Shown: positions 16,501-24,191, numbered from the stretch's first letter. The stretch: DNA of 64,000 nucleotides from Streptomyces sp. APSN-46.1 (GCF_022815725.1 NZ_JALGRF010000009.1:124001-188000); one strand, 5' to 3'. Notes: generated from the letters alone by a model not told the origin. Translations and numbers: made by a program.

Positions 16501-17965
16501 GCAGACCCGGGAACTGCGCCGCGCCGCACAGGTACTGCTGGCCGCCGCCAAACCCGGCGCCCCGGCCTCGCCCGACCAGTGGGCCGCCTACCAGGCCCTG
16601 CTGCCCCACGTGCTGAGCAGTGGAGCAGTCCGTACCTCCGACCCCTGGGGCCGGGAACTCATCACGTCCATCGTGCTCTACCTCTACTACTGGGGCGCGC
16701 ACACCGCGGGCGCCGATGTGGCCAGGGAGGCGTGGACCGCCTGGCATGCCGAGTCGGGCGAGGAGAACCCGCAGGTCCTCCAGATGGGCAAGCACTTGGC
16801 CTTCCTGCTGCTCCAGACCGGCGAGGTGGCCCAGGCCCTGGAGCTGAACCAGACGATCCTCGACATCTCGCGGCGGGCCTCCATCGCCGAGGAGGATCTC
16901 ATCGGATCCATGACGCAGATGGCCGGCGTCCTTCGCTACAAGGGCGACTTCTACGCGGCCCGCACCCTGGACGAGGAGGCCGACAGCCGCGCCCGGGACC
17001 TGTTCGGGCCGGAGGAGCCGGCGACCCTGCTGGCCGCCCACGGCTACGGTGTGACCCTGCGGGCGTGTGGCCAGTTCGCGACGGCCCGCGTACTGGACGA
17101 GGAGACGGCCCGGCAGTGGGACACCCTGTACGGGCCGACCAGCGGCCTCACCCTCAACACGATGAACGGCCTCGCCATCGACATCCGCGAGTCCGGCGAC
17201 TACCCGGCCGCACGCATCATGCAGGAGGAGACCTACCGGATCTACCGCACGGACTTCGGCGAGGACAACGCCGCCACCCTCCGGGCCGCGCGCAATCTCG
17301 CCGTGTGCCGGCGCCGCGACGCCGCCCTGCACGAAGCGTCCGAACTCACCGAGGAAACCCTGGAGCGGTTCACCCTGCGGTACGGCCCCGACTACCCGGA
17401 CACCCTCGCCTGCGCGGTGAACGCCACCGTGGACCGGCGGCTGCGCGGGGACTTCGCCGGCTCCCGCGACCTGGGCGAGAAGACCCTGGAGCGCTACCGC
17501 GCGTCACTCGGCCCCCAGCACGCGTACACGCTGATCACGATGACCAACCTCGCGGCGACCCTGCGCGCCCTCGGGGAGGTCGCGGCCGCCGAGGCCGTCG
17601 ACGCGGAGGCCACGGAGGCCTTCTTCGCGACGCTGGGGGACATGCACCCCTTCACCCTGACGGCCGTCATGGGTCTGGCGAACAACCACTACGCCCGGCT
17701 GGACTTCGAAGCGGCCCGGGGCATCGATGAGGAGAACCTGCCGAAGCTCGTCGGGACGTGCGGTCCCGACCACCCGCTGACCCTGTCCTGCCGCGCGAAT
17801 CTCGCTCTCGACCTGCGCGGACTCGGCCGGATCCAGGAGGCCGACCAGCTCAATTCGGAAGCGGTCCAGGGCTTCACGAGGGTGCTCGGCCCGGACCACC
17901 CGTGGCTGATGGCGGCCCGTCTCCACCAGCGGATCGAGTGCGACATCGCGCCGATGCCGCTGTAG
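13556..17965 (+). CDS. vWA/SAV_2336-like + NB-ARC + TPR fusion (FxSxx-system TPR protein type)
   Basis: This is a 1469-residue fusion. Residues ~1-170 are disordered and proline-rich. Residues ~195-500 match the SAV_2336-type vWA-like domain (AFDLVLLIDAAPTMRIW; the metal-site motif is DAAPT instead of DxSxS, so metal binding may be lost). A linker precedes an NB-ARC STAND NTPase from ~665: NPNFTGREN, P-loop GMGGVGKSQ at ~688, Walker B WLLVFDNAED, IIVTSRN, and LGDLPLAIEQ. From ~1010 to the end are kinesin-light-chain-like TPRs with repeated GPxxPxTL and DEE motifs. The NB-ARC-TPR half is the kind annotated as the FxSxx-COOH system TPR protein, usually separate. As third partner of the VMAP and MoxR proteins, it merges the vWA component with an NLR-like sensor. 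The ligand is unknown. Confidence 0.85.
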   Translation: MDGTPRERAPDARAGADGPSADGPTWREIADAVWLAAARAAATPPPAADEEPPVPERTRPGSETEPPEDPGTPPPHPPAVDPDRTPVGRPSLPPPADAGNDGSSVMSPSLSLPDDGSTAPDPATAATVEVAVEAALPAGRRRVRRPQPLRLAKALHRLSRSVPARNRQELDEERTARHGISDDLWLPYLRPATEKAFDLVLLIDAAPTMRIWEERVAAIAVEATRSGAFRDVRVVRLELPRRGAARLRWPGERTGDPAEVIDARGTRVHLLVTDGLAHGWAGRAADDLLVRLARGGPTALVHLLPTYLWHRSSAPPYRAELESGGFGAPNTRIGHRPPEGGPLAEPLPKPGAGPAVPIPVLSLKPESFAAWADLVTGEPGARRTLPFLLAGTLAKGRPTPGMQKPRLTGPGSAEAAVRRFFSLATPTARRLTGHLAAVPFEFELIEELRNRALPEADPGHVAELLMGGLIDWGSPDGDGRPDFAEGIREALLATGTRSQLARTVDLFADLPSARDRGVRLRAALQDPEGAALPEATPANEPWVRVELAVLKALAGPYARRAARVSAGVGAGSGVTTPGGSPDVGGHELPKPGISPEQTPVPPYHLEPLGAHVPTPTPNPAYAEARKADPTMELKAQPLFVRSGQPRVMGNVPPKNPNFTGRENLLAAVEEQLRSDETAAVLPHALHGMGGVGKSQLAIEYIYRHSHEYNVIWWIPAERENLVLGALVDLARALNLEVGPQANTAVPAVREALRTGRPHDNWLLVFDNAEDIEMVRRYFPTGGPGKIIVTSRNRDWERVAAPLTVNVFEREESIALLQRRARDLSTEDADRLAEALGDLPLAIEQGGAWHAATGMPVSEYLDLLAERRPGILELDPAPDYPISVAAAWNISLDQLAASNPAARQLLEICACMAPEPIPLSILRGTRNVDITPVLDPVLRDPVLLARATRDLTKLSLIKLDYKSGTLHIHRLMQAVLAAGLDEEQTRELRRAAQVLLAAAKPGAPASPDQWAAYQALLPHVLSSGAVRTSDPWGRELITSIVLYLYYWGAHTAGADVAREAWTAWHAESGEENPQVLQMGKHLAFLLLQTGEVAQALELNQTILDISRRASIAEEDLIGSMTQMAGVLRYKGDFYAARTLDEEADSRARDLFGPEEPATLLAAHGYGVTLRACGQFATARVLDEETARQWDTLYGPTSGLTLNTMNGLAIDIRESGDYPAARIMQEETYRIYRTDFGEDNAATLRAARNLAVCRRRDAALHEASELTEETLERFTLRYGPDYPDTLACAVNATVDRRLRGDFAGSRDLGEKTLERYRASLGPQHAYTLITMTNLAATLRALGEVAAAEAVDAEATEAFFATLGDMHPFTLTAVMGLANNHYARLDFEAARGIDEENLPKLVGTCGPDHPLTLSCRANLALDLRGLGRIQEADQLNSEAVQGFTRVLGPDHPWLMAARLHQRIECDIAPMPL

Positions 17966-17970
17966 GCGGG

Positions 17971-18013
17971 CCGCCGCCGCGGGCCCGGGTGCGCCCCGGG
18001 CCCGCGGCGGCGG
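17971..18013. terminator. Bidirectional terminator-like hairpin, 19-bp stem
   Basis: Perfectly complementary arms at 17971-17989 and 17995-18013 enclose a five-base loop. The hairpin lies between the convergent NB-ARC fusion gene and antiporter gene. There is no T-run on either strand, as is common for Streptomyces terminators. Confidence 0.7.
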
Positions 18014-18081
18014 GCCGAACCGCGGGGCGGGCCGAGGCGGCGGGCCGGGGCGGGGCGGCGGGCCGGGGCGGGGCGCGGGTG

Positions 18082-19407
18082 TCAGAGGTCCGCCGCCGGG
18101 GCGTCGCCCAGGGGACGGGCCCGCACGGGCGGCTGGGGCGCCTCGGGGGTGACAGGCGTAGGGTCGCCCGCCGCCGCCCGTTCCCGCATCCGGCGGACGG
18201 CGACCAGCATGGGCTGGGTGATCACGGTGGTCACCAGGGCCATCAGGACGAGCGCCGTATAGAGCCGGCCGCTCAGCAGTCCGGCCTGGAGCCCGACGTT
18301 CAGGGCGATCAGCTCGGTCAGACCCCGGGTGTTCAGCAGCACGCCGACGGTCCGCGCGTCATGCCGGTCCAGACCCGACAGGCGGGCCGCGACCGTCCCG
18401 CTGACCACCTTGATGGCGACGGCGAGCAGGGTGATCACCAGCAGCGCGACCACCCCGGTGGAGTCGAGCGCGCCGATCTCGACGCTCTTGCCGGAGACCA
18501 CGAAGAAGAACGGCAGCAGGAGCAGGCCGATGTCGTGCAGCGGCCTCACCAGATCCGGGTCCAGCGTGCCGCCCCGCTCCCGGGGCGTCACCACTCCGGC
18601 GAGCAGCGCGCCGAAGATGACGTGCAGCCCCAGGGCGTTGGTCACCCACGCCGAGGCGAAGGCGAAACCCACCAGCACGGCCAGGCGCAGCGACGGATCG
18701 ACCTGCGAGCGCCACAGCACGCGGCGCAGCACCGGCCGGGCACCGAGCAGCATCACCGCCGCGAACACCACCAGCAGCAGCAGTCGCACCTGCCAGCTGA
18801 GCCCGCCGTGCGCGTCGGACTCCAGCAGCGTGCCGACCAGGACCGTCCAGCCCATCACGTCGATCAGCCCGGCGGCGGAGACGGCGACGATCCCGGGCAC
18901 GGTCCCGGCCAGCCCGTTCTCCCGGACGATGGCCGTGAGCACCGGCACCGCGGTGATGGACAGCGCGACGCCGAAGAACAGCACCGAGGACCCGGTCATC
19001 CTCTCGGGTGCGCCCAGTTCCGCCAGTTGCTCGTGGAAGAGCACCGCGGCGCCGCATCCGGCCGCCATCGGCAGCAGGAAGGCGGCGAGGGACACGGCGA
19101 CCACCGAGTGGGCGCGCCCCTTGAGCACCCGCAGATCGAGCTCGTACCCGACCGCGAAGAGGAAGAGGACGAGGGCGATCTGGGCGAGGCCGGTCAGGAC
19201 CGGGGCGAGCGCCGGGGGGAACAGCGTCGTGGCCAGCCCCGGGGAGAACTCCGCCAGCATCGTCGGCCCCAGCGCGATCCCCGCGGTCAACTGCCCGATG
19301 ATGGTCGGCTGGCCCAGCCGGCGGGCGAGCCAGCCCGCCGTGTGGGCGATGATCAGAATGAGCGCGGTGGCGCCGACGAGATGACTGATCATCGCATCAG
19401 AACTCAT
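18082..19407 (-). CDS. CPA2-family cation:proton antiporter
   Basis: The 441-residue membrane protein has about 12-13 hydrophobic segments. Family-typical motifs are LGQPTIIGQLTAGIALGP at ~30-48, LFLFAVGYELD, and the discontinuous-helix region ALSITAVPVLTAI. The C-terminal ~35 residues are proline-rich and cytoplasmic, with no TrkA-N or USP domain. It should exchange Na+ or K+ for protons across the cell membrane; the ion cannot be told. Start ATG 19407 is preceded by CAGGGGGAC. The gene points against the surrounding conflict-system genes and splits them into two blocks, so it may be a bystander or supply ion flux as part of the response; the first is simpler. Confidence 0.9.
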   Translation of the reverse strand: MSSDAMISHLVGATALILIIAHTAGWLARRLGQPTIIGQLTAGIALGPTMLAEFSPGLATTLFPPALAPVLTGLAQIALVLFLFAVGYELDLRVLKGRAHSVVAVSLAAFLLPMAAGCGAAVLFHEQLAELGAPERMTGSSVLFFGVALSITAVPVLTAIVRENGLAGTVPGIVAVSAAGLIDVMGWTVLVGTLLESDAHGGLSWQVRLLLLVVFAAVMLLGARPVLRRVLWRSQVDPSLRLAVLVGFAFASAWVTNALGLHVIFGALLAGVVTPRERGGTLDPDLVRPLHDIGLLLLPFFFVVSGKSVEIGALDSTGVVALLVITLLAVAIKVVSGTVAARLSGLDRHDARTVGVLLNTRGLTELIALNVGLQAGLLSGRLYTALVLMALVTTVITQPMLVAVRRMRERAAAGDPTPVTPEAPQPPVRARPLGDAPAADL

Positions 19408-19586
19408 GCGGTCCCCCTGTGGAGTCCGGTGCCGGGCAGGCTGCGTCGGCAGAGCACGACCGAGCGCCAGAGCTGAAGCGCACCCGAGTCAAGGGGGCAC
19501 TTTTTCAGCATACTGCCAAGTTGACGGCACGTTATGTGCCACGATCGCGTCGGTGTGACTCGGGGCGAGGGCGAGGACGGGGGCAC

Positions 19587-20804
19587 ATGACCACGGCACT
19601 GTTCATTCACGGTACGGGCGTACGAGAACCCGGATTCTCGGACGTATATGGACGTTTCACCGCCGGGCTGCGTGACGTCGCCCCCGGCGTCCGCGTGTCC
19701 CCGTACTACTGGGGCGCGGAACTCGGCGCGCGCCTGGGAGCCGGCGGCCTCTCCGTTCCGTACACCGGGGGAAGGAGCCGCGGCGGTCTCGACGAGGCCG
19801 CGGAACCGGCCGACGAGACGGAGCTGTGGGCCGGTCTCTACCGCGACCCGCTCGCCGAACTCGCGCTCGCCGCGGCCGGCGGCGGTGGCCCGGGCTCCGG
19901 CAACGGCCCGGGCTCCGGCGGCGGCCCCGGCGCGGAACTGCCGCCCGGCGCCCCGCTCCCCGCGGAACGCCCGCGCGCGCTGCTCGCCGCCCTCGACGGG
20001 CAGGTGGCCGGCATCGCGAGCGCCGCCGGCCTGCCGGGCCCGTACCTCGCGTCGGCCGTCACCGAACTCTCCCGCAGCCCGCTGCTGGGCCGCGCCGCCA
20101 CGGCCCTGCCCGACGACGGGGAACTCGCCCGGCTGCTCGCCCGCGCCCTGGTGGCGGGCGCCCTCGCCGCCCTGCTCGCCGAGGACGCGCCGGTCGTGCC
20201 CGACGGCGCCGCCCGGGACACGGCCGTGGCGGCGCTCGCCGAACGCATGGGCGCCCGCCCCGAGGGCTCGGAACGCGGGGTGGGCGCCCTGCTGGCCCGC
20301 CCCGTCCTGCGGATCGCCTCCCACCAGGCGGTTCGCCGCAGGCGGGCACTGACCGAGGCGGCCCACCCGGCGGCCGCCGACATCATGCTGTACCTGGCCC
20401 ACGGCGAGCCCCTGCGCCAACGCCTGCGCGAGCTGGTCAAGGAGCTGGAACCACCCGTCGTCGTCATCGGCCACAGCCTCGGCGGGATCATCGCCCTGGA
20501 CACCCTGTTGACCACACCCCTGCCGCAGGTCGCGCAGCTGATCACGGTGGGTTCCCAGGGGCCCTTCCTCTACGAGAGCGGCGCGCTGCCCGGGCTCGTC
20601 CACCCCGAGCCGCTGCCGGACCACCTGCCCGTCTGGCTGAACGTGTACGACCCCCGCGATCTGCTCGGGTACATAGGCGCGCCACTGTTCCCCGGCCGCG
20701 TCACCGACGTCGAGGTGGACAACCGGCAGCCGTTCCCCGCCGCGCACAGCGCCTACTGGGCCAACCCCGCCGTCTACCGGGCCATCGCGGCACGACTGCC
20801 GTGA
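19587..20804 (+). CDS. Alpha/beta-hydrolase-like protein coupled to caspase
   Basis: The 405-residue protein opens with TTALFIHGTGVREPG, the oxyanion-side strand of an alpha/beta hydrolase, and has the nucleophile elbow VVVIGHSLGGI with Ser297. Downstream, LNVYDPRDLLGYIG probably supplies the acid and HSAYWANP the histidine. A glycine-rich insertion (GSGNGPGSGGGPGAELPPG) sits at about residues 108-126. No signal peptide is seen, so it is cytoplasmic. The stop overlaps the GTG of the caspase gene by four bases, a strong sign that they work together. Substrate is not evident; lipase-like or esterase-like effectors occur in bacterial conflict systems. ATG 19587 follows GAGGACGGGGG. Confidence 0.8.
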   Translation: MTTALFIHGTGVREPGFSDVYGRFTAGLRDVAPGVRVSPYYWGAELGARLGAGGLSVPYTGGRSRGGLDEAAEPADETELWAGLYRDPLAELALAAAGGGGPGSGNGPGSGGGPGAELPPGAPLPAERPRALLAALDGQVAGIASAAGLPGPYLASAVTELSRSPLLGRAATALPDDGELARLLARALVAGALAALLAEDAPVVPDGAARDTAVAALAERMGARPEGSERGVGALLARPVLRIASHQAVRRRRALTEAAHPAAADIMLYLAHGEPLRQRLRELVKELEPPVVVIGHSLGGIIALDTLLTTPLPQVAQLITVGSQGPFLYESGALPGLVHPEPLPDHLPVWLNVYDPRDLLGYIGAPLFPGRVTDVEVDNRQPFPAAHSAYWANPAVYRAIAARLP

Positions 20805-21931
20805 CCGACGCCACCACGCCCCACCCGGCGCCCCGTCCCACGCCCGAGCCCGCGCCCGCGCCCGAGCGGAGCTTCGCGCTCATCGTGGGCATCGAGCGCT
20901 ATGCCGCCGGGGCCGCCTGGGACCTGCCCGGGCCGGCGAACGACGCGCTCCGCTTCCGCGCGTGGCTGCTCCGCAACGGCATGCCGGAAGGCAACATCCT
21001 GCTCTGCCTCGACCCGCTCGCCGACCCCGGCGTTCCGTACGGCCCGGCCGACCACGCCACACTGCGCGGCCTGCTCCTGTCCCGGCTCCACTCCCTCGAC
21101 GGGGAGATGCTGTGGGTGTGGTGGGGCGGCCACGGCGTACTCGACCAGGCGGAACGGCTGCGGCTGTTCTGCGCGGACGCCACCACCGCCGACAAACGCA
21201 ATCTCGACCTGGAGTCGATGCGCAGAACCCTGGCCAGCGACGCGCTGCCCGGCTTCGCCCGGCAGATCTGGATCGTCGACGCCTGCCAGACCTTCGAGGA
21301 AGAGCACGGCTTCCACCACACCCTGCCGACCGAGGGCCTCCCCGCGGGGCAGCGCGTCCAGAGCCACCACCAGACCCTGCTGCTGGCCGCGACCCGGGGG
21401 CAGCGGGCCGCCAACGACCCGGGGCGCGGTACCGGGCTGTTCTCCGACAGCGTCCTCGACGTACTGGAGGGGGAGCCGCCCGGGCCGTGGCCGGATCCGG
21501 TGGTCCTCTTCCAGGACGTACGGGAGCGGGTGGAGCGGCTCAGGGCCCACCGCCGTACCGATCAGGTGCCCGCGCTCTCCCTCCACAGCCCCGAGCGGAC
21601 CGAGCACATCCCGCCACCCGCCGCGCCGCGTCCGCCCCGTACGTCCCGTCCGCCGGTCGATCAGCTGCTCGCCGCCCTGCTCTCCTATCCGATGATGACG
21701 GACCCCGAGGAACGCCAGACCCTCGTCTCGGAACTGGGCACCAGAAGCGTCGAGCGCATGCGGCGGCACGCCAAGCCCCGCATCGACCTCATCGGCATCA
21801 TCCGTGCGCTGAGCGAGCAACCCGGCGAACTGTGGATGCTCTACGACGCCGTCACGCTGCTCGACGACGACGAGGTGCGGGCGGTGGCTCTGGAGGCGGC
21901 TGTTCAGGCATGTGCCGGTCCCCGGCCGTAG
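20801..21931 (+). CDS. Caspase-like protease with C-terminal EAD2-like domain
   Basis: This 376-residue protein has a caspase-type (C14) domain at ~20-260. SFALIVGIERYAAG is the first strand, the catalytic histidine is His111 in WWGGHGV, and the cysteine is Cys162 in IWIVDACQTF, followed by LLLAATRGQRAAND and GLFSDSVLDVL. A proline-rich linker (260-285) leads to an effector-associated domain at ~286-372 (QLLAALLSYPMMTDPEERQT, DLIGIIRAL, then LWMLYDAVTLL) matching in pattern the N-terminus of the VMAP protein at 10912. Homotypic EAD pairing would place this protease under control of the VMAP/MoxR/vWA complex. Such proteases cleave cellular or partner proteins when released. The GTG start at 20801 overlaps the hydrolase stop. 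The RiPP-like precursor follows after 136 bases. Confidence 0.88.
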   Translation: MTDATTPHPAPRPTPEPAPAPERSFALIVGIERYAAGAAWDLPGPANDALRFRAWLLRNGMPEGNILLCLDPLADPGVPYGPADHATLRGLLLSRLHSLDGEMLWVWWGGHGVLDQAERLRLFCADATTADKRNLDLESMRRTLASDALPGFARQIWIVDACQTFEEEHGFHHTLPTEGLPAGQRVQSHHQTLLLAATRGQRAANDPGRGTGLFSDSVLDVLEGEPPGPWPDPVVLFQDVRERVERLRAHRRTDQVPALSLHSPERTEHIPPPAAPRPPRTSRPPVDQLLAALLSYPMMTDPEERQTLVSELGTRSVERMRRHAKPRIDLIGIIRALSEQPGELWMLYDAVTLLDDDEVRAVALEAAVQACAGPRP

Positions 21932-22067
21932 GCGGCCCGGCAATCAACTGGCTTGATCACATGGGTTTCACGGAGTGCTCCCGTTCGTCATCATGTAAGG
22001 ACTCCGGCATCGCGAGCGGCACACATGAAAAGGCCGCGTGATCGGGGCACATGAAGGGGGAATCACG

Positions 22068-22286
22068 GTGCATGAGCCGGCCGACGCGGACCGTCCGGGG
22101 TGTTCGGACCGCCCCGATCACGTCGCGTCCGATCTGATCGATCTGACCGGAGTGAGCCTCGCCGCCCTGCGTGGCATTCCCTCACCTCTGCGCGACCAGC
22201 GGCTGCTGACCCAGGCCCGGCGCCCCCGCAGCAACGCCCGGGGCGGTCCGAATCCCCCGCGCGGTGGCGGCGGCGGGGGCGCGTAG
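22068..22286 (+). CDS. FxsA-like RiPP precursor peptide without FxSxx terminus
   Basis: This is a 72-residue peptide. Start GTG 22068 has GAAGGGGG at 22053-22060 with a seven-base spacing; GTG 22038 in the same frame lacks this. The middle, SDLIDLTGVSLAALRGI (about residues 25-41), closely resembles the conserved leader of FxSxx-COOH precursor peptides (D-L-I-D-x-[ST]-G-x-S-L-A-x-L). The tail, from ~52, is RRPRSNARGGPNPPRGGG plus three more residues: rich in Arg, Asn, Pro and Gly, with no aromatic residue and no FxSxx ending, so the classical radical-SAM cyclophane substrate is absent. Its TAG stop is followed immediately by the ATG of the HExxH enzyme, the probable modifying partner. Whether the tail is really a core peptide is untested. 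Confidence 0.7.
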   Translation: MHEPADADRPGCSDRPDHVASDLIDLTGVSLAALRGIPSPLRDQRLLTQARRPRSNARGGPNPPRGGGGGGA

Positions 22287-24191
22287 ATGGCCTCGCGCTC
22301 GCGGGAGGATGACGGCCGGTTACGCATACCCAGCCGGCTGTTCGACGAGCTCGCGTCGGGCGGCGGTTCGCCGGAGGCGGTCGGATTCCTGGTGCGGGTC
22401 GAGCGGACCCGGCGTCTGATGCTGCTGGGCGAGCTGCTCGACCGGCTCGACGAACACCCGGACGCCCTGAGCGGCCTGGGCTCCGCCGACACCGCCTGGC
22501 GGCTGATCGCGGAGGCGGCCGAGGCGCGGCCCGAGGCCGCCGAGGCCCTGCTGATGAGCCCTCATGTCGGGTGCTGGATGGCGCACATGCTGCGCCGCCT
22601 GCACGGGACGGCGGGCGGGCCGCCGCTGTGGGTGGACGCGGGGCACCTGTTCGCGATCGGCCTCGTCGCCCGGATCGGGGCGGGGCTGGACGCCGATGTC
22701 GTCGTACCCGTACGGGACGGCGGGCTGGCGCTGCCCACCCTGGGCCTCGCCCGCATCGACGGTCCTGAGGGCTTCGGCACGGCGACGGCGCGGCTCCGCG
22801 GCGGCGACCTCCACCTGTCGGCCGGCGCCGGCTCCAACGAGGTAACGGTCACCGTCCGCCCCCGGGACGGAGCGACGCCGAACGCCCACTGGACGCCTTC
22901 GCGCGTCTTCGCCGGTACGTCGACCTGGCTGGACGACCTCGATCCGTACCGCGACCTCGACGAGCCGGTCCCGCCGCGGCCGCTCGGCGGCGCGGAGGCC
23001 GCGTACTGGCAGCGGCTGTTCACCGAGGCGGCGGCCCTCCTCGGCAGCACCGCCACGGGCCCGGGCCGCCTGCGCGTCGACGAGGTCCGCCGTATCGTCC
23101 CCTGGCCCGGAATCGGGCCCGACGCCGCGACCGAGACCGACGCCGGGACCGGAATCGGAACCCAGGCCGGGACCGGGGCCGACGCCGGGGCCGAGGCCGG
23201 AGCCGAGGCCGGAGCCGGGACCCAGGCCGGAGCCGAGACCGGGACCTCGGCCGGGATCGCGTCGGAGTCGGCTCCCGCCGCCGCGTCGCCGCTGAGCGCG
23301 ACTACCTCGGATGCGTTCGGGTCCATGGTCATCTCCCGGCCCGTGGACGGCCTGGCGCTCGCCGAAGCCATGGTGCACGAGTTCCAGCACAGCAAACTCG
23401 GAGCCCTGCTCCACCTCTTCCCGCTCCTCGACGACGACGACGGCGCCGAGGTCCACTACGCGCCCTGGCGCCCCGACCCGCGGCCCGCCACCGGTCTGCT
23501 GCAAGGCGCGTACGCCTTCACCGGCGTGACCGGGTTCTGGCGCGACCGGATGGCCGACAAGACCGCCGACCCCGAGCTCGCGGCGTTCCACTTCGCCCTG
23601 AGCCGTCTCCAGACCAGGCTCGTCATCCGCACCCTGCTGACCCGGGCCAGGCTCACCGGCCCCGGCACCCGGCTCCTCCACGGCCTGGCGGCCACCCTCG
23701 ACTCCTGGCTCCGCGAACCCGTCGCCCCCCGTATCGCCGCGCGGGCGCGCGCCGCCGCCCGGAGCCACCGGGTCGAATGGCGGCTGCGCAATCTGCGCTG
23801 CGGCGACGAGGAACGGGCCGCCCTGACCACCGCCTTCCGGGAGGGCGCCGCACCACCACCGCCCTCCCTGCACCGGCCGGTTCTCACGCGCGAGCCCGCC
23901 GACTGGGCCGACCCGCGCGCCCACCTCTACGGCGCCCCGCCCCGCACCCCGGCCACGGCCGACGCCCACCTGGCCGCCGGGGACCCGGACACGGCGCGGC
24001 GGCTCTACGCCGACATCCTGCGCGGCTCCCCGTCCGACCCGCACGCGCTCAGCGGCTGGCTCCTCGCGAACGCCGGGGTCTCCCCCGGCCGCCGCGGGCT
24101 GCTCCACCGCCCCGAACGCCTCCTCGCGCTCGCCCCCGGCACCCCGGAGGAACTGCGGCGCGCCGCCGACTGGTTCCACGGCGGGCGGTAG
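22287..24191 (+). CDS. HExxH-motif peptide-modifying protein (alpha-KG HExxH beta-hydroxylase type)
   Basis: This 634-residue protein has the metal-binding motif HEFQH at 364-368 (AEAMVHEFQHSKLGALL), followed by LQGAYAFTGVTGFW and MADKT, the pattern of the HEXXH domain that occurs free or fused to FxsB radical SAM enzymes in RiPP loci. Members characterised elsewhere are alpha-ketoglutarate/iron-dependent peptide beta-hydroxylases rather than proteases. The N-terminal ~270 residues (RLRIPSRLFDELASGGGSPE, then LMSPHVGCWMAHMLRRLHG) are the usual companion region. Residues ~277-331 are an extra low-complexity Ala/Gly/Thr/Glu linker. The C-terminal ~90 residues look like degenerate helical repeats. 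The ATG follows the precursor stop with no gap, so the pair is translationally coupled. No radical SAM gene is nearby. Confidence 0.8.
   Translation: MASRSREDDGRLRIPSRLFDELASGGGSPEAVGFLVRVERTRRLMLLGELLDRLDEHPDALSGLGSADTAWRLIAEAAEARPEAAEALLMSPHVGCWMAHMLRRLHGTAGGPPLWVDAGHLFAIGLVARIGAGLDADVVVPVRDGGLALPTLGLARIDGPEGFGTATARLRGGDLHLSAGAGSNEVTVTVRPRDGATPNAHWTPSRVFAGTSTWLDDLDPYRDLDEPVPPRPLGGAEAAYWQRLFTEAAALLGSTATGPGRLRVDEVRRIVPWPGIGPDAATETDAGTGIGTQAGTGADAGAEAGAEAGAGTQAGAETGTSAGIASESAPAAASPLSATTSDAFGSMVISRPVDGLALAEAMVHEFQHSKLGALLHLFPLLDDDDGAEVHYAPWRPDPRPATGLLQGAYAFTGVTGFWRDRMADKTADPELAAFHFALSRLQTRLVIRTLLTRARLTGPGTRLLHGLAATLDSWLREPVAPRIAARARAAARSHRVEWRLRNLRCGDEERAALTTAFREGAAPPPPSLHRPVLTREPADWADPRAHLYGAPPRTPATADAHLAAGDPDTARRLYADILRGSPSDPHALSGWLLANAGVSPGRRGLLHRPERLLALAPGTPEELRRAADWFHGGR
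23115..23280 (+). repeat. Low-complexity in-frame repeat in the HExxH gene
   Basis: A run of short degenerate units of the form GGGACC-GGGGCCGAG codes for alternating Ala, Gly, Thr, Glu and Asp (TQAGTGADAGAEAGAEAGAG). It inserts about 55 residues just ahead of the HEFQH domain. Slippage repeats of this kind vary between strains and probably form a flexible linker. Confidence 0.7.

Noticed and set aside
21961..22041. A 26-codon peptide (MGFTECSRSSSCKDSG...) just upstream of the RiPP-like precursor
   Set aside because: No ribosome site, no leader-like motif, and it would overlap the precursor leader region; chance is more likely.
23115..23280. Tandem repeats as a CRISPR array
   Set aside because: Units are degenerate, contiguous and in frame with the HExxH protein, with no unique spacers.
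22287..24191. HExxH protein as a metalloprotease
   Set aside because: The context with a FxsA-like leader and the residues around HEFQH fit the peptide-modifying HExxH group better; protease activity cannot be excluded but is not preferred.
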